Positions 21,994 through 32,166 of a stretch of DNA of 64,000 nt are shown here, one piece after another. Source of the stretch: Blepharisma stoltei (Eukaryota > Ciliophora > Heterotrichea > Heterotrichida > Blepharismidae); the NCBI GenBank assembly GCA_914767885.1, contig CAJZBQ010000023.1, positions 499,501 to 563,500 on the forward strand. The letters are read 5' to 3'. Position numbers and translations under genes: made by a program. Position 1 is the first letter of the stretch, and each line of letters opens with the position of its first letter. The notes beneath the pieces are model-generated. The model was not told where the DNA came from. It worked only from the letters and a program-made list of their open reading frames with translations, and did no database searches.

Positions 21994-24900
21994 ATGGCTT
22001 CAAACAGACAACAAATTGCTTATTTATTTGCACCGTTTTCTCAAAAAATCCCTCCAAGAACAGCATTACATTACATTATGTAGACGGGCTCGCGCCCTTA
22101 ATTTTAACGCAATCACCGAAGATCCCTTGTGGGATTTAACCGCTTGCGACCTTCCTTTCGTCGGGCCTCTCCTCCTTGTCTCTTGTAAAAGACTCCAGTA
22201 TTGAGTGGGCAGTCTAAGGGTTTGTGCGGCCTCCTGAGGCTGAGGGGTACGAAGTTGGCATTCCGAAATTCCAAAAAATGGAATTTCTGGTAGCCTATCG
22301 GCAGAAGTGTGAAGTCCAGATCCTGGGACGTAACGCCCAGTTTCACGCTAGGAAGTTGTCCAATTGGTCTAGGGGTTACCTGTAGACCTTGCTGGGCTTG
22401 TCCTTTCCAAATCTGAACCCTCATTTCATTCGAGGTAAAAACCAGTCTCGAAGTTGGACTTGGGCTAGGCCCTGCTACCTGCAGAATTGGTTACCATAGC
22501 ATTGCTGTCCATTTCAAGGCTAGAAAAACCTTGCCAGATATAATTAAAATATGAGTCGAGGATGTATGGCCGTGAGGCCATACCTAGACGAAGACGCCAT
22601 ATTTTAATTATTATCCCTCCAAGAACAGCAATCCAAAATCTGCCGAAAACCCAGCGGCAAAGCCGTGTACTGGCATCCTTCTCAATTAACCCTAAAACTG
22701 AAGCTAAAGAAAGACCCTATACCATCTCTTCGTCATCAGGTTTTGCAGCTCCAGACCAAAACCGTGCTATATCGCGAAACTTGCCAGCCCAAGCGTCAAT
22801 TCGGCACAAAACTCAGCAGCCTCTTAATTCACGTATTGTATCTGAAAGAGGAGGAGAAAATGCAGATCAAAAAAGTCTGCTATATAAAAGAAGGGTCACT
22901 TCAAAATCGCCCACTTCATTTAAAGAAAGGATGTGCCAGTCATGCAAAAAACTGAAATGTCTATGCACTAATAAAGAAATAATTCAACTGCAAAACACAG
23001 ATAATATAAGCCAAAATGAGGAATTTGAGGAGGAGTTTAAAAGTGACGATGATGTCATTGGAGAAGACGAGCTTTCGGAGGCTTGCAGCGAGTTTGAAGA
23101 GGAAGATAAAACTGAGTCACTTACACAAGAGTTCTCACCTGATAGTCCGATACCGAAATTAAAAGTTTTTCAATGTAGAAATGAAGTAGATACTAGCTCC
23201 TCCCTTTAAATTGGAATAAAAGATCGGTAAAATTTGGATTTTAGCTGCTTTAACCCCCTTTAAATTGGAAAAAGATTTGCTTCTCAATAAGAAAATTTTA
23301 TTAGAATATTATTTAACACTGGGTCTATTAATTTAATCTTTTATAAAATAATGAAAATTTAAATATTTTAGAAAATTAATTTTGACCCAATTTTATAGAT
23401 GAAGCGCAAATAGAATATTATTTAAACAGTTTTCACACTTAATCGATTAATTTTTTTATTTAATTCATCATAAAATAAATTAAAATTCAAGGCATTATAC
23501 TCAATTTATATTTTTTAAATTTTAAAAAATTTTTCAAAGAAAAGATTAAAGTTAATTTAATGAAAGAAGTGCAAGTAGAATTCTATTTAAACATTTTTCA
23601 CACTGCATCGGTAAATTTTTTAATTATTTCTTCATAAAAATATATTAAAATTCGAAGATTATGCTCAAATTATATTTTTTAAATTTTTTTTATAAATATA
23701 ATTTTTTTTAAAAAAATATTAACCCCCCTTTAAATTTGAACAGGATTTTTTGTTCCAATTTAAAATGGGGGAGTAAGGCAATTATACAGGAAATTACAAG
23801 CAGAGCGAGAACGGTACTTCTAAGAAAACCAATTTACAGTGGAAGGCCAGCAACTGTAGTTTTTGACTATCCAGGATGCTGCCAAGCGCATTCAAGAGTT
23901 GATGAGAGGACTTATATTATGTCAGATGACGAAGTCCAAGCAAAATCGCTTAGCTTTAGAGTTGGGGAAGGAGCTCATAAGCTTGCCTGCTTTATGACTG
24001 CTTTTAAGCATGCTGGCTTCAAAATGACAAGTTCTTCCACAAATTTCAATGTTTCTATTTCACGAGTCCCAAAACCAGAGTCTTTGAAGAAATTCAATCC
24101 TTACCAAAAAATCAACCATTTCCCAGGAATATGACAAATTGGAAGAAAAGACAATTTATGAAGGAATGTCCTAAAGCAAAGGAGAAAATTCGGAAAACCT
24201 TATGAAATCTGCCCTCAAACATATAGAAATTTCCCATAGATGGCGCTGTTTGCCTTTGATTTGCCCATGAGAAAAATTTTTTGGTTTGACCAAACCATAT
24301 GGGACTGGTCGAACCAAAAATTTCCCCAGTGGGCAAATCAAGGCAAACAGCACCATCTATGGGAAATTTCTATATATTCTGCCAGAAGATTTTTCAAGGT
24401 TTGAGATGGACAGAGAAGAAAATTCCCATCTTTTATGAATTCTTAAGCCTGCAGCATGGTCTTGTGGAAGAGGTATCAAAGTGATTTCTAATAAAACAAA
24501 AATACATAAAAGGAGAGGATACATTATCTCAAGATATATTGCTAATCCTCACACTATAAACGGTTACAAGTATGATTTAAGGATTTACATCAGTGTTACG
24601 AGCTTTGATCCTCTGAGAGTCTATATATATAAAGAAGGACTTGTGAGATTCGCAACAGAGCAGTATTCTACTAATAAAAAAACATTAAAAAAGAGATACG
24701 TTCACCTCACAAATTTCAGTGTAAATAAGAGATCAGACAAATTTGTTAACCCTACTGAGGCTTGCCAAGATGCAGAAGGCAGCAAATGGTCTTTGACTGC
24801 ATTAAGAAGATACTTCAATGAGCAAGGAATAGACTTTGAAGCAGTTTTCGCAAAAATTCATGATGTAGTCATAAAGGCTCTTATTTCTGTAGAACCTGAT

Positions 24901-25651
24901 ATTGTAAATAGTATGGGTCAGGCAACAAAATCAAAAAATATTTGTTTTGAGACCTTTGGGTTTGATATTATGTTGGATCAAAATTTAAGACCTTGGCTAA
25001 TTGAAGTCAATGTCCTTCCGTCCTTAAGTTCTACCTCACCCCTTGATAAAAGAATTAAGACTTCACTTATGTGCGATATTTTCACTATAGCCCATGAACC
25101 CGTTTAGATTGTCCTGGGCTAGGAGAATGCAGCGCAACTCCTGGAGTGGTTTCTCCAGCTCAAGTTGACGAACCAACTCTTGGAATTGACAAATGACCCT
25201 GGTACAAGGCATTTGCCAACTCCCCAAGTTGGCTCGTCAGAAGTTGCGCTGCATTCTCCCAGCCCAGGGCTATCTAAACGGGTTCCTGGGTTATATGGTT
25301 GGAGTTGTACCATTTGATAGAGAACAGCTGGAAAAAGAAAGGGAAGAAATGAAAACAAATAGACTTCTTGGGTTTGAAAAACCTGCAAAAATTGCCCACA
25401 GAAACTTATCTGGATTGCTTAGCTGTGTAAACCTTGAAGACTATGATATAAATCAAGAAGATTTAAATGTGCTGATTGACTGCGAAGAAGAATGGGATAG
25501 GATTGGGAATTATAATAGAATTTTCCCGCTTAAAAGCAATGTGGATTATTATGCTCAGTTCTTTCCAATTACTAGATACAATAATTTGCTTGTATGGAAA
25601 TATTTGAAAGCTAGAAGTAACATACTTGACAAATATTGCAAGAAAAATTAG
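21994..25651 (+). CDS. Tubulin-tyrosine-ligase-like (TTLL) enzyme
   Basis: Kept segments 21994-22065, 22631-23195, 23776-24223, 24375-25087 and 25296-25651 join to 2,154 nt, 717 residues. The N-terminal third is disordered, with a CQSCKKLKCLC cluster. The TTL domain begins near GRPATVVFDYPG and includes NHFPGIWQIGRKDNL, WILKPAAWSCGRGIKVI (ATP grasp), YDLRIYISVTSFDPLR, YVHLTNFSVNK and FGFDIMLDQNLRPWLIEVN (metal/ATP-binding end). TTLLs add glutamate or glycine chains to tubulin, and ciliates have many. The join CDIFTMVGVVPFDREQ is seen only when TA|TA is resolved to one TA. Four insertions of three classes interrupt one gene; TGA encodes Trp in WQIGRK and WILKP. Confidence 0.9.
22066..22630. 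mobile_element. SINE-like insertion (S class) in the TTLL gene
   Basis: 565 bp between identical 18-bp repeats ATCCCTCCAAGAACAGCA (22048-22065, 22613-22630). It contains GAGGTAAAAACCAG, ends GACGCCATATTTTAATTATT and has a small palindrome TATGGCCGTGAGGCCATA. The repeat contains no TA, so simple TA-to-TA removal would not give the shortest restored protein. Confidence 0.85.
23196..23775. mobile_element. MITE-like element, family B, in the TTLL gene
   Basis: 580 bp with ends CTCCTCCCTTTAAATTGG and CCAATTTAAAATGGGGGAG. Inner copies are at CCCCCTTTAAATTGG (about 23253) and CCCCCCTTTAAATTTG (about 23723). Flanks are TAG on the left and TAA on the right, consistent with a TA or decayed TNA duplication. 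Removal rebuilds VDTKAIIQE. Confidence 0.85.
24224..24374. mobile_element. Hairpin element (H class) in the TTLL gene
   Basis: 151 bp, an almost complete inverted repeat: TAGAAATTTCCCATAGATGG at one end and its complement at the other. The loop is near 24290-24300. Boundaries are TA|TA and TATA|; one TA is kept to give QTYILPEDF. Confidence 0.88.
25088..25295. mobile_element. Hairpin element (H class) in the TTLL gene
   Basis: 208 bp. Inverted arms begin TAGCCCATGAACCCGTTTAG and the complement (CTAAACGGGTTCCTGGG). Inner arms are built on GAATGCAGCGCAACT. TA|TA boundary. Confidence 0.85.
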
Positions 25652-26030
25652 CCTTGGCGGAGATTAATTTATTTTTTACTGATTTATAAGACTTGCCATA
25701 ATAGGAAGTAGCAATAAATTTCTTTGCATATTAGTAAATTAAAGAATATTTAAATATGAGTTTAACTCCTCGACCAAGAGAAGGATCTTTACTTTTCTCC
25801 CCTCTCTGAATGAACAAGTTTTTGGTTGCGGAATGGAGTGTTTTTTGGATTTTATAAATAAATTTTATTTTTGAAATAAAAAATAAGTAAATGTGATTTA
25901 ATTTATGAGAATGCAAGCTCTCTATTCAATAGAATTATTCTAGATAATAAAAATAATAATTATTTATGTATCAAAATATTTTGCATTAAACATTTTTCAC
26001 ACTCAAAAAAAGTTTTTACCAATAATTTTT
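25652..26030. other. Intergenic DNA with a decayed MITE-like fragment
   Basis: The segment near 25797-25815 (CTCCCCTCTCTGAATGAACA) resembles a worn family-A end, but no partner end is clear. No gene is seen. The 5' end of the next gene may lie here. Confidence 0.4.
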
Positions 26031-27491
26031 GTGAGGGGATTAGAGACCTACGGAGCACATCCAGTTCAAACCCCAACCCCAAGATCTAATTCATCCAGCA
26101 AAGAATTCCGTGATTTAAAAATTCAATATGACATTCTTGAAAAAGAATTCAACAAAAATGTTTCAAGACTTGACAATTTAAAAACAGAGCTCGCCAAATC
26201 CCAGAAAAACATGCTAAAACAAGAAAACGAACTATCAATTGTTAAAGGCACAGTCCAGCTGCTAAACTCAGAAAAGCAAAAGCTAAACAAAGAATTAAAT
26301 GAAAGCAAAGAATATATCAGAAAATTAGAGCAAAAGTTTATATCAGGAACCAAAGGACAGTTTCTTTCAGATATAAACCTTCAGCTGAGAACTCAACTTG
26401 AAGAAGTTCTATCAAAAAATAATGAAAAAGATACAGTTATATTGAAGCTACGCCAAGCAAATAAAGACTTGGAAAACCAATTATCAGTTCTTCAAAGAGC
26501 TTTAAGTTACACAAGTGCAAAAGAAGAAGACAGCTCTACAAATTTGGCGTCTTTTATCCAAAAAAGTGAAGAAGAAATGAAGCAGATTCTTATTGAAAAA
26601 GAAAACGAGTTGGAAAGAGCGCTTATACACATTGAGGAGCTAAAATTGGTAAGAGAGGCTAATAATGTAGAGCTGGTTAGAGTGGAAACAGAAAATTTTA
26701 AGCAGGAACAAGAAATAAAAGCCTTAACAGAGCAGAATAAAACTTTGGCTAAAGACAGATCATCTTTGCTTCAATGTATTGAAGATATGAGTGCACAATT
26801 AAAAGAATATGAGCTTGACTTGGAATACTTTAATAAAGAGCTAAGTATTCAGAAAGAGACACAAAAGGCTAGTGAAGATGAACTTGAAATTATAAAGCAC
26901 GAAAGAAGGGAGTTTTTAAACGAAATCGATAGATATAAAGTTCAAAACCAAAGCTTAATAAGCGAGCTTGAAAAAGTTTCTGGCTTGCCAAACGTAATTC
27001 TTATTTAGAAAGCCCAATCAAAAGATACAGAAATAGAACTATTAGCCTTAAAAGACCAGCTGAAAGAATACAAAAATAAGTGAATTGAAGAAGAGAAATT
27101 AAGAAAAGAAAAAGAAAATGAATTAAATATTTTGATACAGAAATACAGACAAACTGAGAGTGCGTTAGAAGAATTAAAAGAAAAGAAAAAGGAAAACGAA
27201 AATAATTTAAGGTTGCAATTGGATAATACAGTTAAAGAGTTTGAAGAGTTATTGGAGGAAAAAGAAGGATTGAAAGAAGCCATGAATAAAGTTATTGATA
27301 AATCAGAGGAGTTAAATAAATATAGAAGTGAGTCTGTTGAAACCATGCCAAGGAGTAAATCTGTGCTATCACAAGTAAGAGAAAGAAAATCTGCAATCAA
27401 GGAATCTAGTGATGGGGGAAATATATGAGAATTGATTGCCCAAGAAAAAAAGAAAAATGAAGAGCTAATAAAGCAGCTCGCAGACAAATAA
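26031..27491 (+). CDS. Coiled-coil protein, start not located
   Basis: Exons 26031-26993 and 27009-27491 give about 481 residues. After a short Pro/Ser-rich start (HPVQTPTPRSNSSSKEF) almost the whole protein is a charged coiled coil. No ATG begins this frame: it opens after a TAG near 25940 and the first in-frame codon that could start is GTG 26031. The true start may therefore lie beyond an unplaced intron or insertion. A 15-nt intron (GTAATTCTTATTTAG) removes an in-frame TAG. TGA codes Trp near residues 340 and 465. No family is recognised; cytoskeletal or basal-body roles are common for such proteins. Confidence 0.7.
26994..27008 (+). other. 15-nt spliceosomal intron
   Basis: GTAATTCTTATTTAG, joining GLPN to KAQSKD and removing the in-frame TAG. 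Confidence 0.88.
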
Positions 27492-27666
27492 CTTCAAGCA
27501 ATTTTTAATTGAAATTTTATTCGGTAATTATTTAAAATAAAAATTAACAGATAAAAAAACGCATGAATTTTTGGCATTATTTGGCTCTCCTGATTATAAA
27601 TTTCAATTAAAATTACCATATTAAAAGATGAGATAAATATTATATGGTTTTTAGAGCATGCTTCGT

Positions 27667-28344
<678 letters not shown>

Positions 28345-28506
28345 TCAACTCTCATTTTTATCGCAAAATTACTTGCCCGTCTGTAAAAGCCAGTATTTGC
28401 TCACATATTTTATTGATATCTATTTAATCCAAGGGTATTTAAACTAATCATCGAGAATTCTGCGCTTTGGATTAGTTTAGACAAATTCTGTTGAGACATT
28501 TTATAA

Positions 28507-29187
28507 ATGTGAAAATATCCATCACACTGGGAGTTCTCAAAGCTGACGTGAAATAATTCACCTGATAAATATACCTGTTTTGAGCCGCAAGATAATCCGT
28601 CAAGACTTAATATAAAAAAAAATCAAACAAACAACACGTTTATCTCAGTTTTTTCAAATGAAGCACTTCCCGACAACTCCATCAATTATTTTGAAGTTCG
28701 GTTTAAAAACTTTAATAATAAAAGAGAAACTTCAAACATCATAGTAGGGATCGCAATTAATCCTAAAGAAAACCAAATTAATGAAGCGTTTACAAACAAC
28801 CAAAATGGATTCGGCTTTTATTTGAAATTTCAGTCATTAAGGCATGGAAGCAGCTTTTGGGGAAGGCATTATGCAGATACGAAAGATAAAATCACAAGCG
28901 AAGACGTCATTGCAGTAATTGTAGATAAAATTGATGGGACTTTAAGCTACCTTATAAATGGCATTGAATATGGTATAGCTTTTGTAAACGAAAAGATAAT
29001 AAATGAAAATGTCTATGCAGCTTTAAGCTTCAGCTCTAATGTATCCTCAATTGAATTTGTAAAATCAAGATTTTATGTATGGACAATGATTAAGGGAATT
29101 TTATATATTAGAAAAAAGCGAGTGAACAAGCTGATTGATGGTCTGCCAATTAGTTTATTTAGAGAACTTCTATTTTATTTATATTAA
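28507..29187 (+). CDS. SPRY-domain-like protein
   Basis: 226 residues from ATG 28507 (MWKYPSHWEFSKLTWNNS, two Trp as TGA). Residues about 50-165 fit a SPRY/B30.2 beta-sandwich: NYFEVRFKNF, IVGIAINPKE, GFGFYLKF, then DVIAVIVDKIDGTLSYLINGIEYGIAF. Such domains bind partner proteins. The C-terminal part is basic and hydrophobic with no known motif. It diverges from Rab2 across 186 bp. A standard-code reading would lose the first 105 residues. Confidence 0.75.
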
Positions 29188-29327
29188 AGCTGCTTATAAA
29201 GAAATAATTTCAGTATATATTCTTTTGGAATAAATAGATATTTTTGAGAATAAAAATAGCTGAATCTAATATCAATATAAGCTTTATATGTAAATTTAAA
29301 AATGATTGTTTATTTTCATAATTGAAT

Positions 29328-30269
29328 ATGGAAAGAAAAAGACAAGCATTAGACGTATCAAACTGGGGATTTAGTATAGACAACGAAAAACGAATAAGCC
29401 ACCCCAAAAGCTATCTCATGGCTTTGTAACTTTTATTCAGTGATCCAACTCAAGATCAAGAATCCCCCATAAGAGCGTTTGAGAGGGATGCAAGTGACTC
29501 TTCACAAGAAAACTTCACATCCAGGCCTTCTACAACTTCATCAATTACAAGAGAAAGTATAAGTGTTTTTTCTGGAGCTTCAAGCCGAAGAACTTCCCTT
29601 AAGCCAAATCCTCCAAAAAATCAAATTGAAAATATACCAAATCGAATTGATAGCAACGAAGGCCAATACAAACAGCAGAATATTGTAATAAATAGGCCAA
29701 TTGAGCCTAAGCAAAACTTAAATGCTGAAATTTATAAAAAATCAAATTTGATAGAAATTAAGCAGAAAAGAGAAAGTGAAGCTGCAGAGGAAAGGGACTT
29801 TCAGAAGAGGAGGGCAGATTTGAGCGATTTTGAAAGGTCAATTGTGGAAAGAGCGAAAATTAAGGAACTGCCTTTTAATGAGACGATAAAAAATTTGACT
29901 TTTGACAGTCAAGAGGAGAGCTCACAGATTAATCCTCCTAGAAGAGCTAGAGATAGCATGGCTTCTGTATTTAATGAAATGAATTTTGATACTTCAGATG
30001 AGGAACTTGAACATCGAACAAGAATGAACACATTGCAAAACAGCATCATTCAGCAAATTCCTTTAGAAGATATAAATGAATCGGATTTTAATGTTGGCTC
30101 TCCTATGTCGACTGACACTATTCCTAATGAGCAGGCAATGGATTCTGAAGATGAAGAATTTTTTTATAACCCTGGGCAAGGAAATGTCTCTGCTGCTCCT
30201 TCTGTTGCTAGAAAGGCTCCTAAAAAGATTAATAAAGCAACACCAGATACTAGCTCTTCTATTGTTTAG
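29328..30269 (+). CDS. Unknown disordered protein, possibly the N-terminal part of CENP-C
   Basis: Exons 29328-29425 and 29441-30269 join to 927 nt, 308 residues. Begins MERKRQALDVSNWGFSID. The rest is Ser/Asn/Glu/Pro-rich with a charged helix (KQKRESEAAEERDFQKRRAD) and acidic patches (DSEDEEFF). It ends SSSIV-TAG. It lies 252 bp upstream of an ORF on the same strand that carries CENP-C domains but has no start codon of its own. CENP-C proteins have long disordered N-termini, so the two may be one gene, but I could not find a junction. Confidence 0.6.
29426..29440 (+). other. 15-nt spliceosomal intron
   Basis: GTAACTTTTATTCAG. Its removal joins SYLMAF to DPTQDQ and removes an in-frame TAA. 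Confidence 0.88.
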
Positions 30270-30521
30270 CGAGGTCTCTAATCTAGTGCTTAAATTTTTT
30301 TAGCCATTTTATATAAAAAATTGGTTATAAAATAGTTTTAAATAAAAAAAATTAAATTTGTATTGAAGATTTATGTTTTAAAGATGCAATCTTTTAAATT
30401 GCAAAAGTGTTAACTTGTTAATCTCATTATTTAATTATTAACTACATACCAAATTATTACTTGTAAAACAATTTCTATTTAAAATCTTCGTGCCAGTTAA
30501 GAGGTCGATTTCCCAAAATAG

Positions 30522-31160
30522 AGATTTTATCAATGTAGTAACGAAAAATTTGGTCTTAAGAGAAAGTTAGTTACTCCTTCACAAGATAATGAGCAACGAA
30601 GGTATCCGAAAAGAAATAGGATAAAGCCTGTCCAGCATTGGCGAAATGAAAGAATTGTATATGATGAATCTAACAGAATCCTAGGTGTTGACGTCAAAGA
30701 AGAAGGATATTTAACACGAAGTGACGCCAAAATTTATAACCGGCAACCAAAAAAACCTAAATTAAGAAATCAAGTAACCCAAGAACAGTGTGAGTTGCCT
30801 GTTTTTGACTCAAGATCAAAAAAAGAAGTCCTTGAAAAAGTCGTCTATCCTAAGTCAAACTGAGTATCTGATGAAGAAGCCAAAGGAAAAATCGCCCACG
30901 TTGGAGAAGACGATAAAATACGGCTAATTGTCATCAGTTTAAAACCAGGAGATTCCTTTGACTTCGGCATCACAAATTCAAGAATTGTCGGAATTATTAT
31001 GATGTCCGGAATTTTCTCTACACAAATAACGATCCATGAATCAATCCTAAATCTCTCACAATGAGATATATTTTGTGTGCCACCAAAAAACAAACTCACC
31101 ATAACAAATAATTCTCCTAAGTGCTACTCGAAGGTTCACCTGCAGATAGAGAAGATATAA
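30522..31160 (+). CDS. CENP-C / Mif2-like kinetochore protein, 5' end unresolved
   Basis: The open frame from 30522 (after TAG 30519-30521) to TAA 31160 encodes about 212 residues. It carries a clear CENP-C motif, RRYPKRNRIKPVQHWRNER, which in other eukaryotes docks on the CENP-A nucleosome. This is followed by the Mif2/CENP-C cupin fold (IRLIVISLKPGDSFDFGI, VGIIMMSGIFSTQITIHES, WDIFCVPPKNKLTITNNS) that dimerises. TGA codes Trp at two sites. There is no in-frame ATG before the motif, so an upstream exon or an insertion boundary is missing from my model. Confidence 0.82.
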
Positions 31161-31209
31161 CTTGTACTTAAATAATAAGCTTTATTCTTTGAATTGTAAA
31201 CATTAGCAT

Positions 31210-31707
31210 TTATTTTTTCTTTTTCTTTCCTTTTTTGGCTTTTTTAGGAGGAGCTGTTTGAGAAGTGATCATTTTCTTGACAGCACTAATATAGTCAATT
31301 TCTCCGAACCCTTCTGGGTCCATCTCTTTAAGCATTTCTTCAAGCTCATCCTCGGTGAGATCTTTGCAGAGAGCTAAGAATGATTCTCTGATATCTTCAC
31401 ATTTCACTTTTCCTGTTCCTTCTCGGTCAAATGCTCGGAAGGCCTCAAGCATTTCTTCTTCACGGTCATCTTTTTTGAGCCTTCTAATCATAAGTGCTTG
31501 GAATCCTTCATAATAAATGAGACCGTTATTGTCTGGGTCGAATTCCTTACCATATTCATCAAGTTCTTCGTCAGTAGGATTTTGGCCGAGAGCTCTCATG
31601 ACTGTTCCTAGCTCGCTTAGAGGAATTAAATCATCACCGTTGTCATCAAATAGCTTGAAGGCTTTTTTGAATGCCAATATCTGTTCTGGAGACAGTGCTT
31701 CGTCCAT
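31210..31707 (-). CDS. Calmodulin-like EF-hand protein with Lys-rich tail
   Basis: 165 residues with four EF-hand-like units in the calmodulin/centrin arrangement. The first loop ([12 protein letters not shown]) and second loop ([12 protein letters not shown]) keep most calcium ligands. The third ([12 protein letters not shown]) is plausible and the fourth ([12 protein letters not shown]) is weaker. The C-terminus is [13 protein letters not shown], unusual for calmodulin and likely a nucleic-acid, membrane or nuclear-targeting tail. ATG 31707. Confidence 0.85.
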   Translation of the reverse strand: MDEALSPEQILAFKKAFKLFDDNGDDLIPLSELGTVMRALGQNPTDEELDEYGKEFDPDNNGLIYYEGFQALMIRRLKKDDREEEMLEAFRAFDREGTGKVKCEDIRESFLALCKDLTEDELEEMLKEMDPEGFGEIDYISAVKKMITSQTAPPKKAKKGKKKKK

Positions 31708-31772
31708 TATTATTTAATTTAACTAATAAAAATGCTTTAATTAATTGCAAGATACGAAGAAAAGTGCATGAC

Positions 31773-32090
31773 TTATCTCTTTTTCTTTAGAACAGGACAG
31801 TAGCCTTTTGCTTTAGCAAGCTTAAGGCTTAGAGAAGCTTTATAAGACATAATGTCAGGCTTATTTCTGAATTTGACTGAAGGCTTTTTCTCTGGGGTTT
31901 CTATAGAGCTTTGACTTTCTAAACTATCGAATGGATTAAGCTCATAGGTCTGAGATTCATTAATAAAGTCAGTTTTTGATTTGGCCTCATTCACTCCTGA
32001 ACTAAAGCTTCTTCTTAGTTTTGGGTCGACTTGAATTTGCAAGTCAAGAAAATCATCTAAAGGAATATATAGCCCTTGAAATATTTTAGA
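31773..32090 (-). CDS. Small unknown protein, start unresolved
   Basis: The frame is open from 32090 (after a TAG) to the stop at 31773, up to 105 codons. The C-terminal part (SYKASLSLKLAKAKGYCPVLKKKR) looks protein-like. No ATG lies in the frame before SYKASL, so the start lies upstream across an unplaced intron or insertion, or the gene is shorter. No domain is recognised. Confidence 0.45.
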   Translation of the reverse strand, partial: SKIFQGLYIPLDDFLDLQIQVDPKLRRSFSSGVNEAKSKTDFINESQTYELNPFDSLESQSSIETPEKKPSVKFRNKPDIMSYKASLSLKLAKAKGYCPVLKKKR

Positions 32091-32166
32091 CTATTATTGA
32101 CCATCCATTTTAATTTTCAATTAATTTGCACCTATCAGCATTTTTGAAAAGTAAAAACGATCAGAC

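Noticed and set aside
25088-25295. Extension of the TTLL frame into a hairpin (ending AHEPV-stop)
   Set aside because: The stop lies in the hairpin arm; removing TA-to-TA gives FTMVGVVPF, which continues into the conserved downstream part.
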